Below are positions 1-8,422 of a stretch of DNA of 64,000 bases, in pieces (positions within the stretch are counted from its first letter, which is position 1; every line of letters begins with the position of its first letter). Source of the DNA: JAAGZL01 sp050291725 (GTDB taxonomy: Bacteria; Pseudomonadota; Gammaproteobacteria; Chromatiales; Chromatiaceae); the NCBI GenBank assembly GCA_050291725.1, contig JBNKKH010000010.1, forward strand, positions 13,325 to 77,324. Direction: 5' to 3'. The notes beneath the pieces were generated by a model. That model was not told the origin of the DNA. It did no database searches and worked only from the letters and a program-made list of their open reading frames with translations. A program made the position numbers and the translations under genes.

Positions 1-337
1 AATCACAGCTCTTTTGGGCTCTGGCTATGCGTCTCTTTTCTAATGTACTCCGTTTTATGGACGCCTTTTTTGCCTTGGTCAGGCGTTTTCCACGCTGGTC
101 GTAATTTTTGATCATACGCAACTCTCCAGGGCGCATGACCTTATTTAAGGTGTTGTCAGAAGAGGGTGCGGTGGTGGTGATCTCAGGGGTTATCTCCACA
201 TTTTCTACACCATGGGGTGCGAGGTTGCCAAAATGGACCTGTCCGTCCTGATCTGTCCATTTTTTTATGTCAGCCGCAATAGCTGGATTGGTGGCAAGCA
301 GAAGCGATCCTAAACAGCACAAAAGACGAATATCCAT
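1..337 (-). CDS. DUF4124-domain secreted protein, C-terminus cut by window edge
   Basis: Reading leftwards from an ATG at 337 gives an open frame of 112 codons that runs off the window. The protein starts with a clear signal peptide (MDIRLLCCLG then a short hydrophobic run ending AIAAD at about residue 22), directly followed by KKWTDQDGQVHFGN, the typical DUF4124 core (K/Y-W-x-D-x-x-G-x-x-H-F). The rest of the visible part is basic and rich in K and R. A GGAG lies about 10 bases before the start. DUF4124 proteins are periplasmic and of unknown role. It is divergent from glyA. Confidence 0.8.
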   Translation of the reverse strand, partial: MDIRLLCCLGSLLLATNPAIAADIKKWTDQDGQVHFGNLAPHGVENVEITPEITTTAPSSDNTLNKVMRPGELRMIKNYDQRGKRLTKAKKASIKRSTLEKRRIARAQKSCD

Positions 338-389
338 TTCGTTTGTTCTCCATTTATTCGTTAATATGGTGTCGCAATATTAAATTTCC

Positions 390-416
390 TGCAAGCTCCA
401 TAAGGATATGGTTGCA
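390..416 (+). promoter_or_regulatory. hairpin in the glyA upstream region
   Basis: Between the divergent DUF4124 gene and glyA, TGCAA (390-394) pairs with TTGCA (412-416) and CCAT (398-401) with ATGG (408-411), giving a short bulged hairpin in the glyA leader. Nothing matches a glycine riboswitch. Its role is unknown. Confidence 0.25.
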
Positions 417-473
417 GACGAGTCGACATCCTCCTGTTAAAATGTTCAATTTTTCCTGTCGGAGAAGGGTTTT

Positions 474-1727
474 ATGTTCAGCAAAGAGATGCAGATTAGT
501 GGTTACGATGATGATATCTGGGCGGCTATCCAGGCCGAGGAGAAGAGGCAGGAAGAGCACATTGAGCTAATTGCCTCTGAAAACTACACCAGCCCCAGAG
601 TTATGCAGGCCCAGGGCTCTGTTCTGACCAATAAGTATGCTGAGGGTTATCCTGGTAAACGTTATTATGGTGGCTGTGAGCATGTGGATGTGGCTGAGCA
701 GCTGGCTATAGATCGAGCCAAGGAACTGTTCGGTGCGGCTTACGCTAATGTGCAGCCCCACTCCGGTTCCCAGGCCAATGCAGCGGTATATATGGCCCTG
801 TGTGAGCCGGGAGATACTGTTCTGGGTATGAGCCTGGCCCATGGCGGTCATTTGACCCATGGAGCAAAACCAAACTTCTCCGGCAAAATCTATAACGCTG
901 TTCAGTACGGACTTAACCCAGATACTGGCGAGATCGACTACGAAGAGGTAGAAAATCTGGCCCGTGAGCATAAGCCCAAAATGATTGTGGCTGGATTCTC
1001 CGCATACTCCCGTGTTGTGGATTGGGAGCGTTTCCGCAAGATTGCTGATGAAGTAGGAGCCTACCTGTTTGTAGATATGGCCCATGTTGCCGGTCTGATT
1101 GCCGCGGGACACTATCCTAGCCCAGTCAATATCGCCGATGTGACCACTACTACTACCCATAAGACTCTGCGCGGTCCCCGCGGTGGTCTGATCTTGGCCA
1201 AAGAGAATGCCGATATCCATAAAAAGCTGAACTCTCTGGTATTCCCAGGAACCCAAGGTGGCCCTCTGATGCATGTGATTGCGGCTAAAGCGATTGCCTT
1301 CAAAGAGGCTATGGAGCCTGAATTTAAGGAGTATCAGAAGCAGGTGATGGTAAATGCCCAGGCCATGGCTAAAGTGTTCATGGATAGGGGCTATGACGTG
1401 GTATCCAAGGGTACCGATGATCATCTGTTCCTGGTTAGCTTTATCGAGGCCGGCCTAACTGGTAAGGATGTGGATGCCTGGCTCGGTGGATCCAATATCA
1501 CAGTAAACATGAATGCTGTGCCGAATGATCCGCAGTCACCATTTGTTACCAGCGGTATCCGTGTGGGTACGCCGGCTATCACCACCCGTGGTTTTAGTGA
1601 GAGTGATGCCGTGGAGCTGGCTGGCTGGATGTGTGATGTGATCGATTCGCGTGGCGATGCTGCGGTTATGGATCAGGTTAAGACGAAGGTCCTGGCTATC
1701 TGCGCCAAATATCCTGTGTACAAATAA
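474..1727 (+). CDS. glyA: serine hydroxymethyltransferase
   Basis: GlyA interconverts serine plus tetrahydrofolate with glycine plus 5,10-methylene-tetrahydrofolate; it is a cytosolic PLP enzyme and the main source of one-carbon units. The 417 residues match the family length (E. coli also 417). Visible landmarks are ELIASENYTS near residue 31, the PLP-lysine motif TTTTTHKTLRGPRGG with Lys230, and the DMAHVAGL segment around 201. The ATG at 474 is preceded by GGAGAAGGG. The gene is followed 16 bases later by nrdR, an order common in gammaproteobacteria. Confidence 0.97.
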   Translation: MFSKEMQISGYDDDIWAAIQAEEKRQEEHIELIASENYTSPRVMQAQGSVLTNKYAEGYPGKRYYGGCEHVDVAEQLAIDRAKELFGAAYANVQPHSGSQANAAVYMALCEPGDTVLGMSLAHGGHLTHGAKPNFSGKIYNAVQYGLNPDTGEIDYEEVENLAREHKPKMIVAGFSAYSRVVDWERFRKIADEVGAYLFVDMAHVAGLIAAGHYPSPVNIADVTTTTTHKTLRGPRGGLILAKENADIHKKLNSLVFPGTQGGPLMHVIAAKAIAFKEAMEPEFKEYQKQVMVNAQAMAKVFMDRGYDVVSKGTDDHLFLVSFIEAGLTGKDVDAWLGGSNITVNMNAVPNDPQSPFVTSGIRVGTPAITTRGFSESDAVELAGWMCDVIDSRGDAAVMDQVKTKVLAICAKYPVYK

Positions 1728-1743
1728 AGGACACCCTTAGCTT

Positions 1744-2253
1744 ATGCGTTGCCCATTCTGCGGAGCACAAGACACCAAGGTGATTGATTCCCGTCTGTTT
1801 GGAGATGGGGATCAAGTGCGCCGGCGGCGTGAATGTACCGTATGTAAAGAGCGGGTGACCACTTACGAAACAGCTGAACTGAACCTGCCGCGGCTGATTA
1901 AGCATGATGGTAGCCGTGAACTGTTTGATGGGCGCAAGCTGGCAGCAGGGATGAACCGGGCTCTGGAGAAACGCCCGGTAAGTGCCGAGCAGATAGATGA
2001 TGCTTTGGGGCATATCCGGCGACGGCTGTTGGCCAGTGGCGAGAAAGAGATACATTCCCGCCAGATTGGTGAGTGGGTAATGGATGAGCTGCGTATGTTG
2101 GATCAGGTGGCATATGTGCGCTTTGCTTCGGTCTACCGCAGCTTTGAGGACGTAAAGGAGTTCCGTGAGGAGATTGAGCGATTAGAGAGTCAGCCACCCC
2201 CTGAGGTCAAACGTGATCAGCTTGATCTTCTGGATGATGGAGATAAGGATTGA
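1744..2253 (+). CDS. nrdR: transcriptional repressor NrdR
   Basis: NrdR is an ATP/dATP-sensing repressor of ribonucleotide reductase operons. The protein has the N-terminal zinc ribbon with Cys3, Cys6, Cys31 and Cys34 (MRCPFC and CTVC), followed by an ATP-cone domain from about residue 46 (LPRLIKHDG onward) to 136. Its 169 residues are slightly longer than E. coli NrdR (149), because of an acidic C-terminal tail. The stop codon overlaps the ribD start by 4 bases, so it is translationally coupled to riboflavin synthesis, as in many proteobacteria. Confidence 0.97.
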   Translation: MRCPFCGAQDTKVIDSRLFGDGDQVRRRRECTVCKERVTTYETAELNLPRLIKHDGSRELFDGRKLAAGMNRALEKRPVSAEQIDDALGHIRRRLLASGEKEIHSRQIGEWVMDELRMLDQVAYVRFASVYRSFEDVKEFREEIERLESQPPPEVKRDQLDLLDDGDKD

Positions 2254-3344
2254 GTGACCATCAGTTTATGGCCCGGGCCATTCGTCTGGCCAAGGGTGGA
2301 CTCTACACTGCTGATCCCAATCCCCGTGTCGGCTGCGTGCTGGTCAAAGATGGAGAAGTTGTGGGTGAAGGGTTTCATCTGCGAGCGGGCGAGCCCCATG
2401 CCGAACGTAATGCTTTAGCCGCAGCAGGAGACAAGGCCAGGGGGGCAACAGCTTATGTGAGTCTGGAGCCATGTTCGCATCATGGTCGTACTCCGCCCTG
2501 TAGTGAAGGTTTGATTGAGGCTGGTATTAGTCGGGTAGTGGCCGCTATGCAGGACCCTAACCCCGAGGTTGCAGGCGAGGGCAATCGACAGCTACAACAG
2601 GCCGGCATTAAGGTGGAGGTTGGTCTGATGCAAGCCGAGGCCGAAGCTTTGAACCCAGGCTATATTAAACGCCGAGTTCAGGGTCTGCCCTATGTGCGCT
2701 GTAAATTGGCTATGAGCTTGGATGGTCGTACTGCAATGGAGAGTGGAGAGAGTAAGTGGATTACTGGCCAGGAAGCGAGATTAGATGTGCAGCGATTGCG
2801 TGCTAGAAGCTCTGCCATCATTACCGGAATAGAGACCCTGCTAGCGGACGATCCATCCATGAATGTGCGCCTGGACGGAGTTGAGGTAATACAGCCGTTG
2901 CGGGTGGTGCTGGATTCCAATCTGCGTATGTCGCCCACGGCCAAGATGCTCACCTTGCCGGGCAATACTCTGGTGGTGTGTTGTGCCGATGCTGATAGCG
3001 AGAAGCAGGCGGTGCTGGAGCAGGCGGGGGCAGAGGTTGTGCGTCAGGTAGGATCTTCAGACAGAGTCGATCTCTTGGCGGTTCTGCAGCTGTTGGCTGA
3101 GAGAGAGATGAATGAGGTCTTGATTGAGACTGGGGCGGTTTTGGCTGGATCCTACATGTCCCAGGGCCTGATAGATGAGATAGTGTTATATGTTGCACCT
3201 CACCTAATGGGTGCCGAGGCCAGAGGATTGATGCAGCTCCCTGGAGTGGAGAGCATGCAAGATAGAGTAGATCTGGATATTGTTGATGTGCGCCGAGTAG
3301 GGAAGGATTTGCGCATAACCGCTAGGCCCCTGGGGGATAGGTAG
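2250..3344 (+). CDS. ribD: bifunctional diaminohydroxyphosphoribosylaminopyrimidine deaminase / reductase
   Basis: RibD carries out steps two and three of riboflavin synthesis: deamination of the pyrimidine released from GTP, then NADPH reduction of the ribose. The N-terminal deaminase domain (1-145) has the zinc motif HAE (His50, Glu52) and PCSHHGRTPPC (Cys75, Cys84). The reductase domain (about 147-360) starts at LPYVRCKLAMSLDGRTA. The TTG at 2250 overlaps the nrdR stop; the in-frame ATG at 2268 (MARAIRLAKGG) is a possible alternative. The next gene, ribE, starts 3 bases after the stop. Confidence 0.96.
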   Translation: MSDHQFMARAIRLAKGGLYTADPNPRVGCVLVKDGEVVGEGFHLRAGEPHAERNALAAAGDKARGATAYVSLEPCSHHGRTPPCSEGLIEAGISRVVAAMQDPNPEVAGEGNRQLQQAGIKVEVGLMQAEAEALNPGYIKRRVQGLPYVRCKLAMSLDGRTAMESGESKWITGQEARLDVQRLRARSSAIITGIETLLADDPSMNVRLDGVEVIQPLRVVLDSNLRMSPTAKMLTLPGNTLVVCCADADSEKQAVLEQAGAEVVRQVGSSDRVDLLAVLQLLAEREMNEVLIETGAVLAGSYMSQGLIDEIVLYVAPHLMGAEARGLMQLPGVESMQDRVDLDIVDVRRVGKDLRITARPLGDR

Positions 3345-3347
3345 TAG

Positions 3348-4010
3348 ATGTTTACCGGAATTATACAGGCAGTTGGAACCCTGGCAGCCATGGAGCCGCG
3401 GGGCGGAGATATGGCCCTGCATATCCGCAGTGGTGATCTGCCCATGCATAATGTGGCTCTGGGGGATAGCATTGCCACCAATGGGGTCTGTCTCACCGTT
3501 ATTGAGCTGCCAGGAGATGGCTATATCGCAGATGTTTCCCGGGAAACGCTGGATTACACCACTCTGGGTGGGTTGAAGCCGGGAAGCCCGGTTAATCTAG
3601 AAAAGGCTTTGACCCTGGAGTCTCATCTAGGCGGGCACCTGGTTAGCGGGCATGTGGACGGCGTGGGGCGTATCCTGGAGAGGCGGGAAGATGCCCGCTC
3701 TGTTCGTTTTAGAATTGATGCCCCTAAAGAGCTGTCCCGTTATATCGCCCACAAGGGGTCTATATGTGTGGATGGGGTTAGCCTAACAGTGAATGCTGTT
3801 CAGGGGAGCCAGTTTGAGCTAAACATAGTTCCCCACACCATTAAAGAGACCACTATCTCAAACTATCGCTCCGGCACCATGGTTAATCTAGAGGTGGATC
3901 AAATCGCCCGCTATCTGGAACGACTGCTGTTGGTAGGTCAAGATGGGGACTCCATTGAACCCTCAGGGGTAACCCAAGAACTGCTAGCCCGTAGCGGTTT
4001 TATGAAATAG
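3348..4010 (+). CDS. ribE: riboflavin synthase, alpha subunit
   Basis: This enzyme dismutates two 6,7-dimethyl-8-ribityllumazine molecules to riboflavin and a pyrimidine. The N-terminus MFTGIIQAVG is diagnostic, and two tandem lumazine-binding beta-barrels are visible (about 1-90, and 98-190 with SGHVDGVG and KGSICVDGVSLTVN). At 220 residues it has the usual length. It follows ribD almost without a gap, forming nrdR-ribD-ribE, and the operon is interrupted after it by a palindromic element. Confidence 0.96.
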   Translation: MFTGIIQAVGTLAAMEPRGGDMALHIRSGDLPMHNVALGDSIATNGVCLTVIELPGDGYIADVSRETLDYTTLGGLKPGSPVNLEKALTLESHLGGHLVSGHVDGVGRILERREDARSVRFRIDAPKELSRYIAHKGSICVDGVSLTVNAVQGSQFELNIVPHTIKETTISNYRSGTMVNLEVDQIARYLERLLLVGQDGDSIEPSGVTQELLARSGFMK

Positions 4011-4132
4011 TCCAAGCGCTCTGTAAGCCCTGATATTTCATGAAGGCGGTAGAATAAATGATAGAAAGCACTGTTATAACAAAGAGCTATTCGATGTCTG
4101 ATACTCTATTTATGCAGTTGTGTTTTGTACCT

Positions 4133-4254
4133 GAACGAATTCAGGAAAAATATGGCTTCCAATCTTGATCGATCCCTCTCAAACCATAGCTACGGCTATG
4201 CTTTTTCGAGCGATAGACCAACCTTGTTCGCCATATTTCCCCTGATCTTCGTTC
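4133..4254. repeat. 122-bp palindromic element between ribE and ribBA
   Basis: The left arm (4133-4155) and the right arm (4231-4254) are imperfect inverted repeats of about 23 bases: both read GAACGAA, then TCAGG, then AAATATGG from the outside inwards. A smaller perfect hairpin, CATAGC-TACG-GCTATG, sits at the centre (4185-4200). There is no ORF inside. The structure is that of a MITE-like or REP-like intergenic element, or a large mRNA hairpin within the rib operon. No FMN riboswitch signature is present. The whole 4011-4324 gap holds nothing else that I recognise. Confidence 0.55.
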
Positions 4255-4324
4255 CCTTCACGAATTATCCGGGCTAGAATGGCAGATCGCACGCTTTTTG
4301 CCGTACCTGGAAGTAATTGAATTT

Positions 4325-5437
4325 ATGAAACTTAATACCACCGAAGAGATTATTGAAGACCTGCGCCAAGGGAAGATGGTTGTCATTATGGATGATGAAG
4401 ATCGCGAAAATGAGGGCGATCTCATTATGGCTGCTGAGAAGGTAACACCTGAGGCGATCAACTTTATGGCCAGATATGGTCGTGGTCTGATCTGTCTTAC
4501 CATGAGTAAGGATATGTGTCAGCAGTTGCGTCTGCCCCTTATGGTTAATCAGAACGAGTCGGCACACTCCACTAACTTTACCATCTCCATTGAGGCGGCG
4601 GAGGGGGTCTCTACCGGTATCTCTGCAGCGGATCGTGCTACCACTATCCTGGCTGCAGTGCAGGACGATGCCAGGCCAGAGGATCTGGTGCAGCCTGGGC
4701 ACATCTTCCCGCTAATGGCTCAGCCTGGAGGGGTGCTGGTGCGAGCTGGACACACCGAGGGTGGTAGTGATCTTGCGCGTATGGCTGGCTTGAAGCCAGC
4801 TTCTGTTATCGTAGAGATACTGAACGAAGATGGCAGTATGGCGCGGCGTCCAGATCTCGAGAAGTTCGCGCAAGAGCACAATCTAAAGATTGGTACTATT
4901 GCTGATCTGATCCACTATCGTGTCAAAAATGAGAAGACTATTGAGCGAGTGCGCGAGTGTCCGCTTTCTACCGAGTATGGCGAATTTCGTCTGGTGGCAT
5001 TTCAAGACAAAGTCGATAATGAGGTGCATCTGGCGCTGGTTATGGGTGACATCACTCCCGATACACCAACCTTGGTGCGGGTGCATATGCAGAACATACT
5101 GTGCGATATCTTCCATACTAATCATCCAGGTAGAAGCTGGCCATTGAGCAACGCTATGCGGCAAGTGGCGAAAGAGGGTGCTGGGGTGATAGTGGTGTTA
5201 CGCAACCATGATACTGCTCGAGAGATCATCCATAGGATGAGAGAGTTGATGGTCAAGGAGAGAAAGGTACCAATTGAATCCAAGAGTTCCTCTACTCATC
5301 TGCGAACCTTTGGTGTTGGTGCGCAGATTCTATCTGACCTCGGAGTGCGTAAGATGCGGGTGTTGAGTTCACCCAAGGCCATCCATGGGCTTTCCGGTTT
5401 TGATTTGGAAGTGGTTGAGTACGTGGATTGCGAGTAA
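4325..5437 (+). CDS. ribBA: 3,4-dihydroxy-2-butanone-4-phosphate synthase fused to a degenerate GTP cyclohydrolase II domain
   Basis: The N-terminal RibB domain (about 1-205) makes dihydroxybutanone phosphate from ribulose 5-phosphate; the motifs DDEDRENEGDLI and GHTEGGSDLARMAG are intact. The C-terminal part (about 206-370) aligns with GTP cyclohydrolase II. It lacks the three zinc cysteines (E. coli motif ECxxGDxxxSxxCxC is replaced by MQNILCDIFHTNHPG) and the EGR-type catalytic segment, so this half is probably inactive in GTP hydrolysis, like the RibBX type. The ATG at 4325 is chosen over an in-frame TTG at 4298 because it starts just before the conserved region and has GGAAG upstream. 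Confidence 0.9.
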   Translation: MKLNTTEEIIEDLRQGKMVVIMDDEDRENEGDLIMAAEKVTPEAINFMARYGRGLICLTMSKDMCQQLRLPLMVNQNESAHSTNFTISIEAAEGVSTGISAADRATTILAAVQDDARPEDLVQPGHIFPLMAQPGGVLVRAGHTEGGSDLARMAGLKPASVIVEILNEDGSMARRPDLEKFAQEHNLKIGTIADLIHYRVKNEKTIERVRECPLSTEYGEFRLVAFQDKVDNEVHLALVMGDITPDTPTLVRVHMQNILCDIFHTNHPGRSWPLSNAMRQVAKEGAGVIVVLRNHDTAREIIHRMRELMVKERKVPIESKSSSTHLRTFGVGAQILSDLGVRKMRVLSSPKAIHGLSGFDLEVVEYVDCE

Positions 5438-5495
5438 AATGCAGAGTTTTGAGCGGTACAGAGACGTAGTGCTATTGGCCGCAGGCTAATGAAAG

Positions 5496-5543
5496 CCCAT
5501 ACAGAGCAAGCAGGTTCGTATGCCTGCGCAGAATTTGCATGGG
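5496..5543 (+). promoter_or_regulatory. structured leader upstream of ribH
   Basis: In the 173-base gap between ribBA and ribH, three nested stems can form: CCCAT/ATGGG (5496-5500 with 5539-5543), GCAA/TTGC and GCAGG/CCTGC around a central loop. It does not carry FMN riboswitch consensus. It may be an mRNA processing or stability hairpin between ribBA and ribH. Confidence 0.25.
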
Positions 5544-5610
5544 TGTGCAGCAAATAGGCGAGCATGATTTATTGTTGCCGACTAAATATTGAGAATAACG
5601 GGGTTTAAAT

Positions 5611-6081
5611 ATGACAGTAAAGACCATCGAGGGCGCACTGAATGTGCAGAAGGCCCGTTTTTGTATAGTAGCTGCGCGTTTCAACAGCTTTATCGTGGAG
5701 AGCCTGCTGGAAGGTGCGCTGGATACTTTGAAGCGGCACGGTGCTGATGAGGCAGATATAGATCTGGTGAGAGTGCCCGGCGCATTCGAGATGCCTCTGG
5801 TGGTAGATAAACTTGCGGCTAAGGGTGATTATGATGCGATCGTGGCCCTGGGTGCGGTGATTCGCGGTGGAACTCCCCACTTTGAATACGTGGCTGGCGA
5901 GTGTGTAAAAGGCATTGCCCAGTCCACCATGAAGCATGGTGTGCCTGTATCCTTCGGAGTGCTTACGGTAGATACCATTGAGCAGGCAATTGAGCGGGCC
6001 GGAACCAAGGCCGGTAACAAAGGAGCCGAAGCAGCAGTCTCAGCTATTGAGATGGTTAACCTGTTGCGCCAAATAGACTAG
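5611..6081 (+). CDS. ribH: 6,7-dimethyl-8-ribityllumazine synthase
   Basis: RibH condenses the RibD product (after dephosphorylation) with dihydroxybutanone phosphate from RibB to give the lumazine substrate of RibE. The 156-residue protein has the family motifs FCIVAARFNSFIVE (17-30), VPGAFEMPLVV (55-65) and GAVIRGGTPHFEYV, with the catalytic His90. The ATG at 5611 has a GGGG-containing leader. It precedes nusB, the usual neighbour in proteobacteria. Confidence 0.97.
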   Translation: MTVKTIEGALNVQKARFCIVAARFNSFIVESLLEGALDTLKRHGADEADIDLVRVPGAFEMPLVVDKLAAKGDYDAIVALGAVIRGGTPHFEYVAGECVKGIAQSTMKHGVPVSFGVLTVDTIEQAIERAGTKAGNKGAEAAVSAIEMVNLLRQID

Positions 6082-6111
6082 GGTTTTTTCACTTAATGCG
6101 GATTTTATCGA

Positions 6112-6537
6112 ATGAGCAGTAAACGCACCCAGGCGCGCCATCACGCAGTGCAGGCCATTTACCAATGGCAGATGGCTGGCCACGATGTATCTGAGGTGGA
6201 GAATCAGATACTGGAGGCAGAAGACCCTAGTAGCTTTGAGGTGGACTATTTCAAAGATCTGTTACATGGAGTGCCAGCAAAGCTGGATGAGCTGGATGCG
6301 GAGCTGAAGAGCTGTGTAGATCGCTCCATCGACAGCGTTGACCCGGTTGAGCGCGCCATTCTACGTATCGGATCCTATGAGATGTTGTGCCACCCAGAAA
6401 TTCCATATCGAGTCATTATCAATGAAGCGGTGGAACTGGCTAAGATATTTGGGGCAGAGCAGGGCCACAAATATGTAAACGGTGTATTAGATAAGCTGGC
6501 GCGCAAGGTGCGTAAGGCCGAGGCCGGCAAACACTAG
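6112..6537 (+). CDS. nusB: transcription antitermination factor NusB
   Basis: NusB binds boxA RNA together with S10/NusE and supports antitermination on rRNA operons. The 141-residue helical protein begins SSKRTQARHHAVQAIYQWQMAG and ends GHKYVNGVLDKLARK, both characteristic, with the conserved DPVERAILRIGSYEM in the second half. Length and position after ribH are standard. Confidence 0.97.
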   Translation: MSSKRTQARHHAVQAIYQWQMAGHDVSEVENQILEAEDPSSFEVDYFKDLLHGVPAKLDELDAELKSCVDRSIDSVDPVERAILRIGSYEMLCHPEIPYRVIINEAVELAKIFGAEQGHKYVNGVLDKLARKVRKAEAGKH

Positions 6538-6574
6538 TCCTTAGATGGATAGTTTTTCAATCTGTTAGAGTGGT

Positions 6575-6901
6575 ATGGAAATGAAACTAATATTATTAGG
6601 TGTTGGGTTGCTCGCATTTCTTTTGCTTATAAGGCACATATATTGTGCTTTTAGGTTTGGGGTAATATTAAAACGAGAGGTTGGATCCTCGTGGAATACT
6701 CAAGGGCAAACTACCCCTTATGCCTTTACCTATTCTGACTTGAAGGAGTTCAGATCAAACAATAGTGAATTAGTCGAGAGTAATGATGTTGTTCGCAACT
6801 CTGTGGCTAAGTTTGAGAATTCATGGAAGTATGGGATGCCTATGATTCTGGTGCTGGCGGTAGCTTCTGCAATACTGCAAAGAGTTCCTGTGTTTCATTA
6901 A
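6575..6901 (+). CDS. small membrane protein of unknown function
   Basis: This encodes 108 residues with a hydrophobic N-terminal segment (about 4-20, LILLGVGLLAFLLLI) and a second one near the C-terminus (about 88-103, MILVLAVASAILQRV). The roughly 65 residues between them are polar and contain no motif that I recognise, giving a hairpin-like two-span topology. It lies between nusB and thiL, which are normally adjacent, on the same strand. An ATG at 6581 is an equally plausible start. Codon usage looks less GC-rich than the neighbours, which suggests a later insertion. Confidence 0.6.
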   Translation: MEMKLILLGVGLLAFLLLIRHIYCAFRFGVILKREVGSSWNTQGQTTPYAFTYSDLKEFRSNNSELVESNDVVRNSVAKFENSWKYGMPMILVLAVASAILQRVPVFH

Positions 6902-6942
6902 GTTGTCTCTGCTTGTGCAACTATGCAGGCGCAGGCTGTAGC

Positions 6943-7908
6943 ATGTCTCTATCTGAATTCGATCTGATCAGAGAGTATTTTTCCAACCAGAGCTACGCTC
7001 GGGAAGATGTGGTTTTGGGGGTTGGTGATGACTGTGCGCTGCTAATGCCGCCAGCCGGGATGGAGTTGGTGGTCACCAGCGATACCCTGGTGGAACAGAT
7101 TCATTTCCAACGGGGCGCTGACCCCATGGCGTTGGGGCATAAGTCACTGGCGGTGAATCTTAGTGATCTGGCCGCAATGGGCGCTACTCCAGCTTGGGTT
7201 ACCCTGGCCCTTACCCTTCCTGAAACCGATCTGTTCTGGCTTAAATCCTTTAGTAGTGGCTTTCTCTCTCTGGCCGAGAAACATGGCGTTGCTTTGGTTG
7301 GCGGAGACACCACCAGAGGGCCACTTAGTATCACCGTAACTGCCCATGGTTTTGTCCAGCCAGGAACAGCCTTGAGGCGGAGCGGCGCAAGTGTGGGGGA
7401 CCGTATATTTGTTACAGGTACCCTGGGAGATGCGGCCCTGGCCCTGCTTGCTAGACAGGAAGTCTGTTCTGTTGAGAATGGCCTGGCTGACCTGGAAAAG
7501 TGTTTGGATTTTCCTCAGCCGCGTTTAGCTGTGGGTAACAGGCTAGTGGGGGTAGCCAATTCAGCCATAGATATATCGGATGGACTAGTTGCAGATCTGG
7601 GACATATATGTGAACAGAGTGGTGTTGGTGCCAGATTGTTGCTGGAAAATATTCCAGTCACTGCGCAGGTGACAGAGTACCTGCAGCAAGGAGGCAGTTG
7701 GAGCACCGTAATTGCTGGTGGAGATGATTATGAGCTCTGCTTCACTCTGTCGCCGGAAAAAATAGATCTGTTAGACCAGCTTAGGCCAAGTCTGGATTGT
7801 GAACTGACGCAGGTGGGGGAGATAGTTTCTGAGCAGGGAGTTAGCTGTATTCTGCCAGACGGGTCTGCTCTGGACTGCTCAGGTTCAGGCTACCAACATT
7901 TCTCCTAA
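6943..7908 (+). CDS. thiL: thiamine-monophosphate kinase
   Basis: ThiL phosphorylates thiamine monophosphate to the cofactor thiamine diphosphate with ATP. The protein (321 residues, usual length) starts MSLSEFDLIREYF. It carries the PurM/ThiL-type motif GVGDDCALL near residue 26, VVTSDTLVEQIHF near 46, and GGDTTRG near 120. The frame is open further upstream to 6823, but the ATG at 6943 matches the conserved family start and does not overlap the preceding gene. It is followed by pgpA after 7 bases. Confidence 0.95.
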   Translation: MSLSEFDLIREYFSNQSYAREDVVLGVGDDCALLMPPAGMELVVTSDTLVEQIHFQRGADPMALGHKSLAVNLSDLAAMGATPAWVTLALTLPETDLFWLKSFSSGFLSLAEKHGVALVGGDTTRGPLSITVTAHGFVQPGTALRRSGASVGDRIFVTGTLGDAALALLARQEVCSVENGLADLEKCLDFPQPRLAVGNRLVGVANSAIDISDGLVADLGHICEQSGVGARLLLENIPVTAQVTEYLQQGGSWSTVIAGGDDYELCFTLSPEKIDLLDQLRPSLDCELTQVGEIVSEQGVSCILPDGSALDCSGSGYQHFS

Positions 7909-7915
7909 TATCAAG

Positions 7916-8392
7916 ATGACGCAACCACATCAAATCAACTGGACCAATCCGCTGCATCTGCTGGCATTTGGCTTGGGCTCCGGCGCCGCACCCAAAGCCC
8001 CCGGTACCTTTGGCACTTTGGCCGCTATTCCGCTGTATCTCCTAATTAGTCAACTTACGCCGTGGCACTATCTTGTTGTAGTGTTGATTATGCTGGGGTT
8101 TGGAGTCTGGTTGTGTGACAAAGTGGCGCAGGAGTTAGGGGTGCATGACCACCCTGGAATAGTTTGGGACGAGTGGGTTGGGTTCTTCATGACAATGTGG
8201 CTGGCCCCAACTGGCTGGATCTGGCTGCTGCTAGGGTTTGGGTTGTTCCGTTTTTTCGATATCTTTAAGCCTTGGCCAATCAACCTATTAGATCGCAATG
8301 TGCCAGGAGGTTGGGGAATTATGCTGGATGATCTGGTGGCTGGTTTATATGCATTTGCCCTGATTCAATTGGCAGTCTATGTTTATACATAG
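7916..8392 (+). CDS. pgpA: phosphatidylglycerophosphatase A
   Basis: PgpA removes the phosphate from phosphatidylglycerol phosphate in the inner membrane. The 158-residue protein shows the N-terminal signature FGLGSGAAPKAPGTFGT (about 18-34), the acidic motif WDEWVGFF near 81, and several hydrophobic spans (about 38-52, 57-70, 88-108, 137-153). The thiL-pgpA order is conserved in gammaproteobacteria. Confidence 0.95.
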   Translation: MTQPHQINWTNPLHLLAFGLGSGAAPKAPGTFGTLAAIPLYLLISQLTPWHYLVVVLIMLGFGVWLCDKVAQELGVHDHPGIVWDEWVGFFMTMWLAPTGWIWLLLGFGLFRFFDIFKPWPINLLDRNVPGGWGIMLDDLVAGLYAFALIQLAVYVYT

Positions 8393-8422
8393 CGGCTACT
8401 CATTCTTTCGAAGGTTGATATC

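Noticed and set aside
567..1424. 285-codon minus-strand frame inside glyA
   Set aside because: It is antisense to a strongly conserved glyA and shows no recognisable protein family.
4011..5610. FMN riboswitch upstream of ribBA or ribH
   Set aside because: The conserved core (GGGGTGAAATTCC-like, ACCGGCGGT) is not present in either gap.
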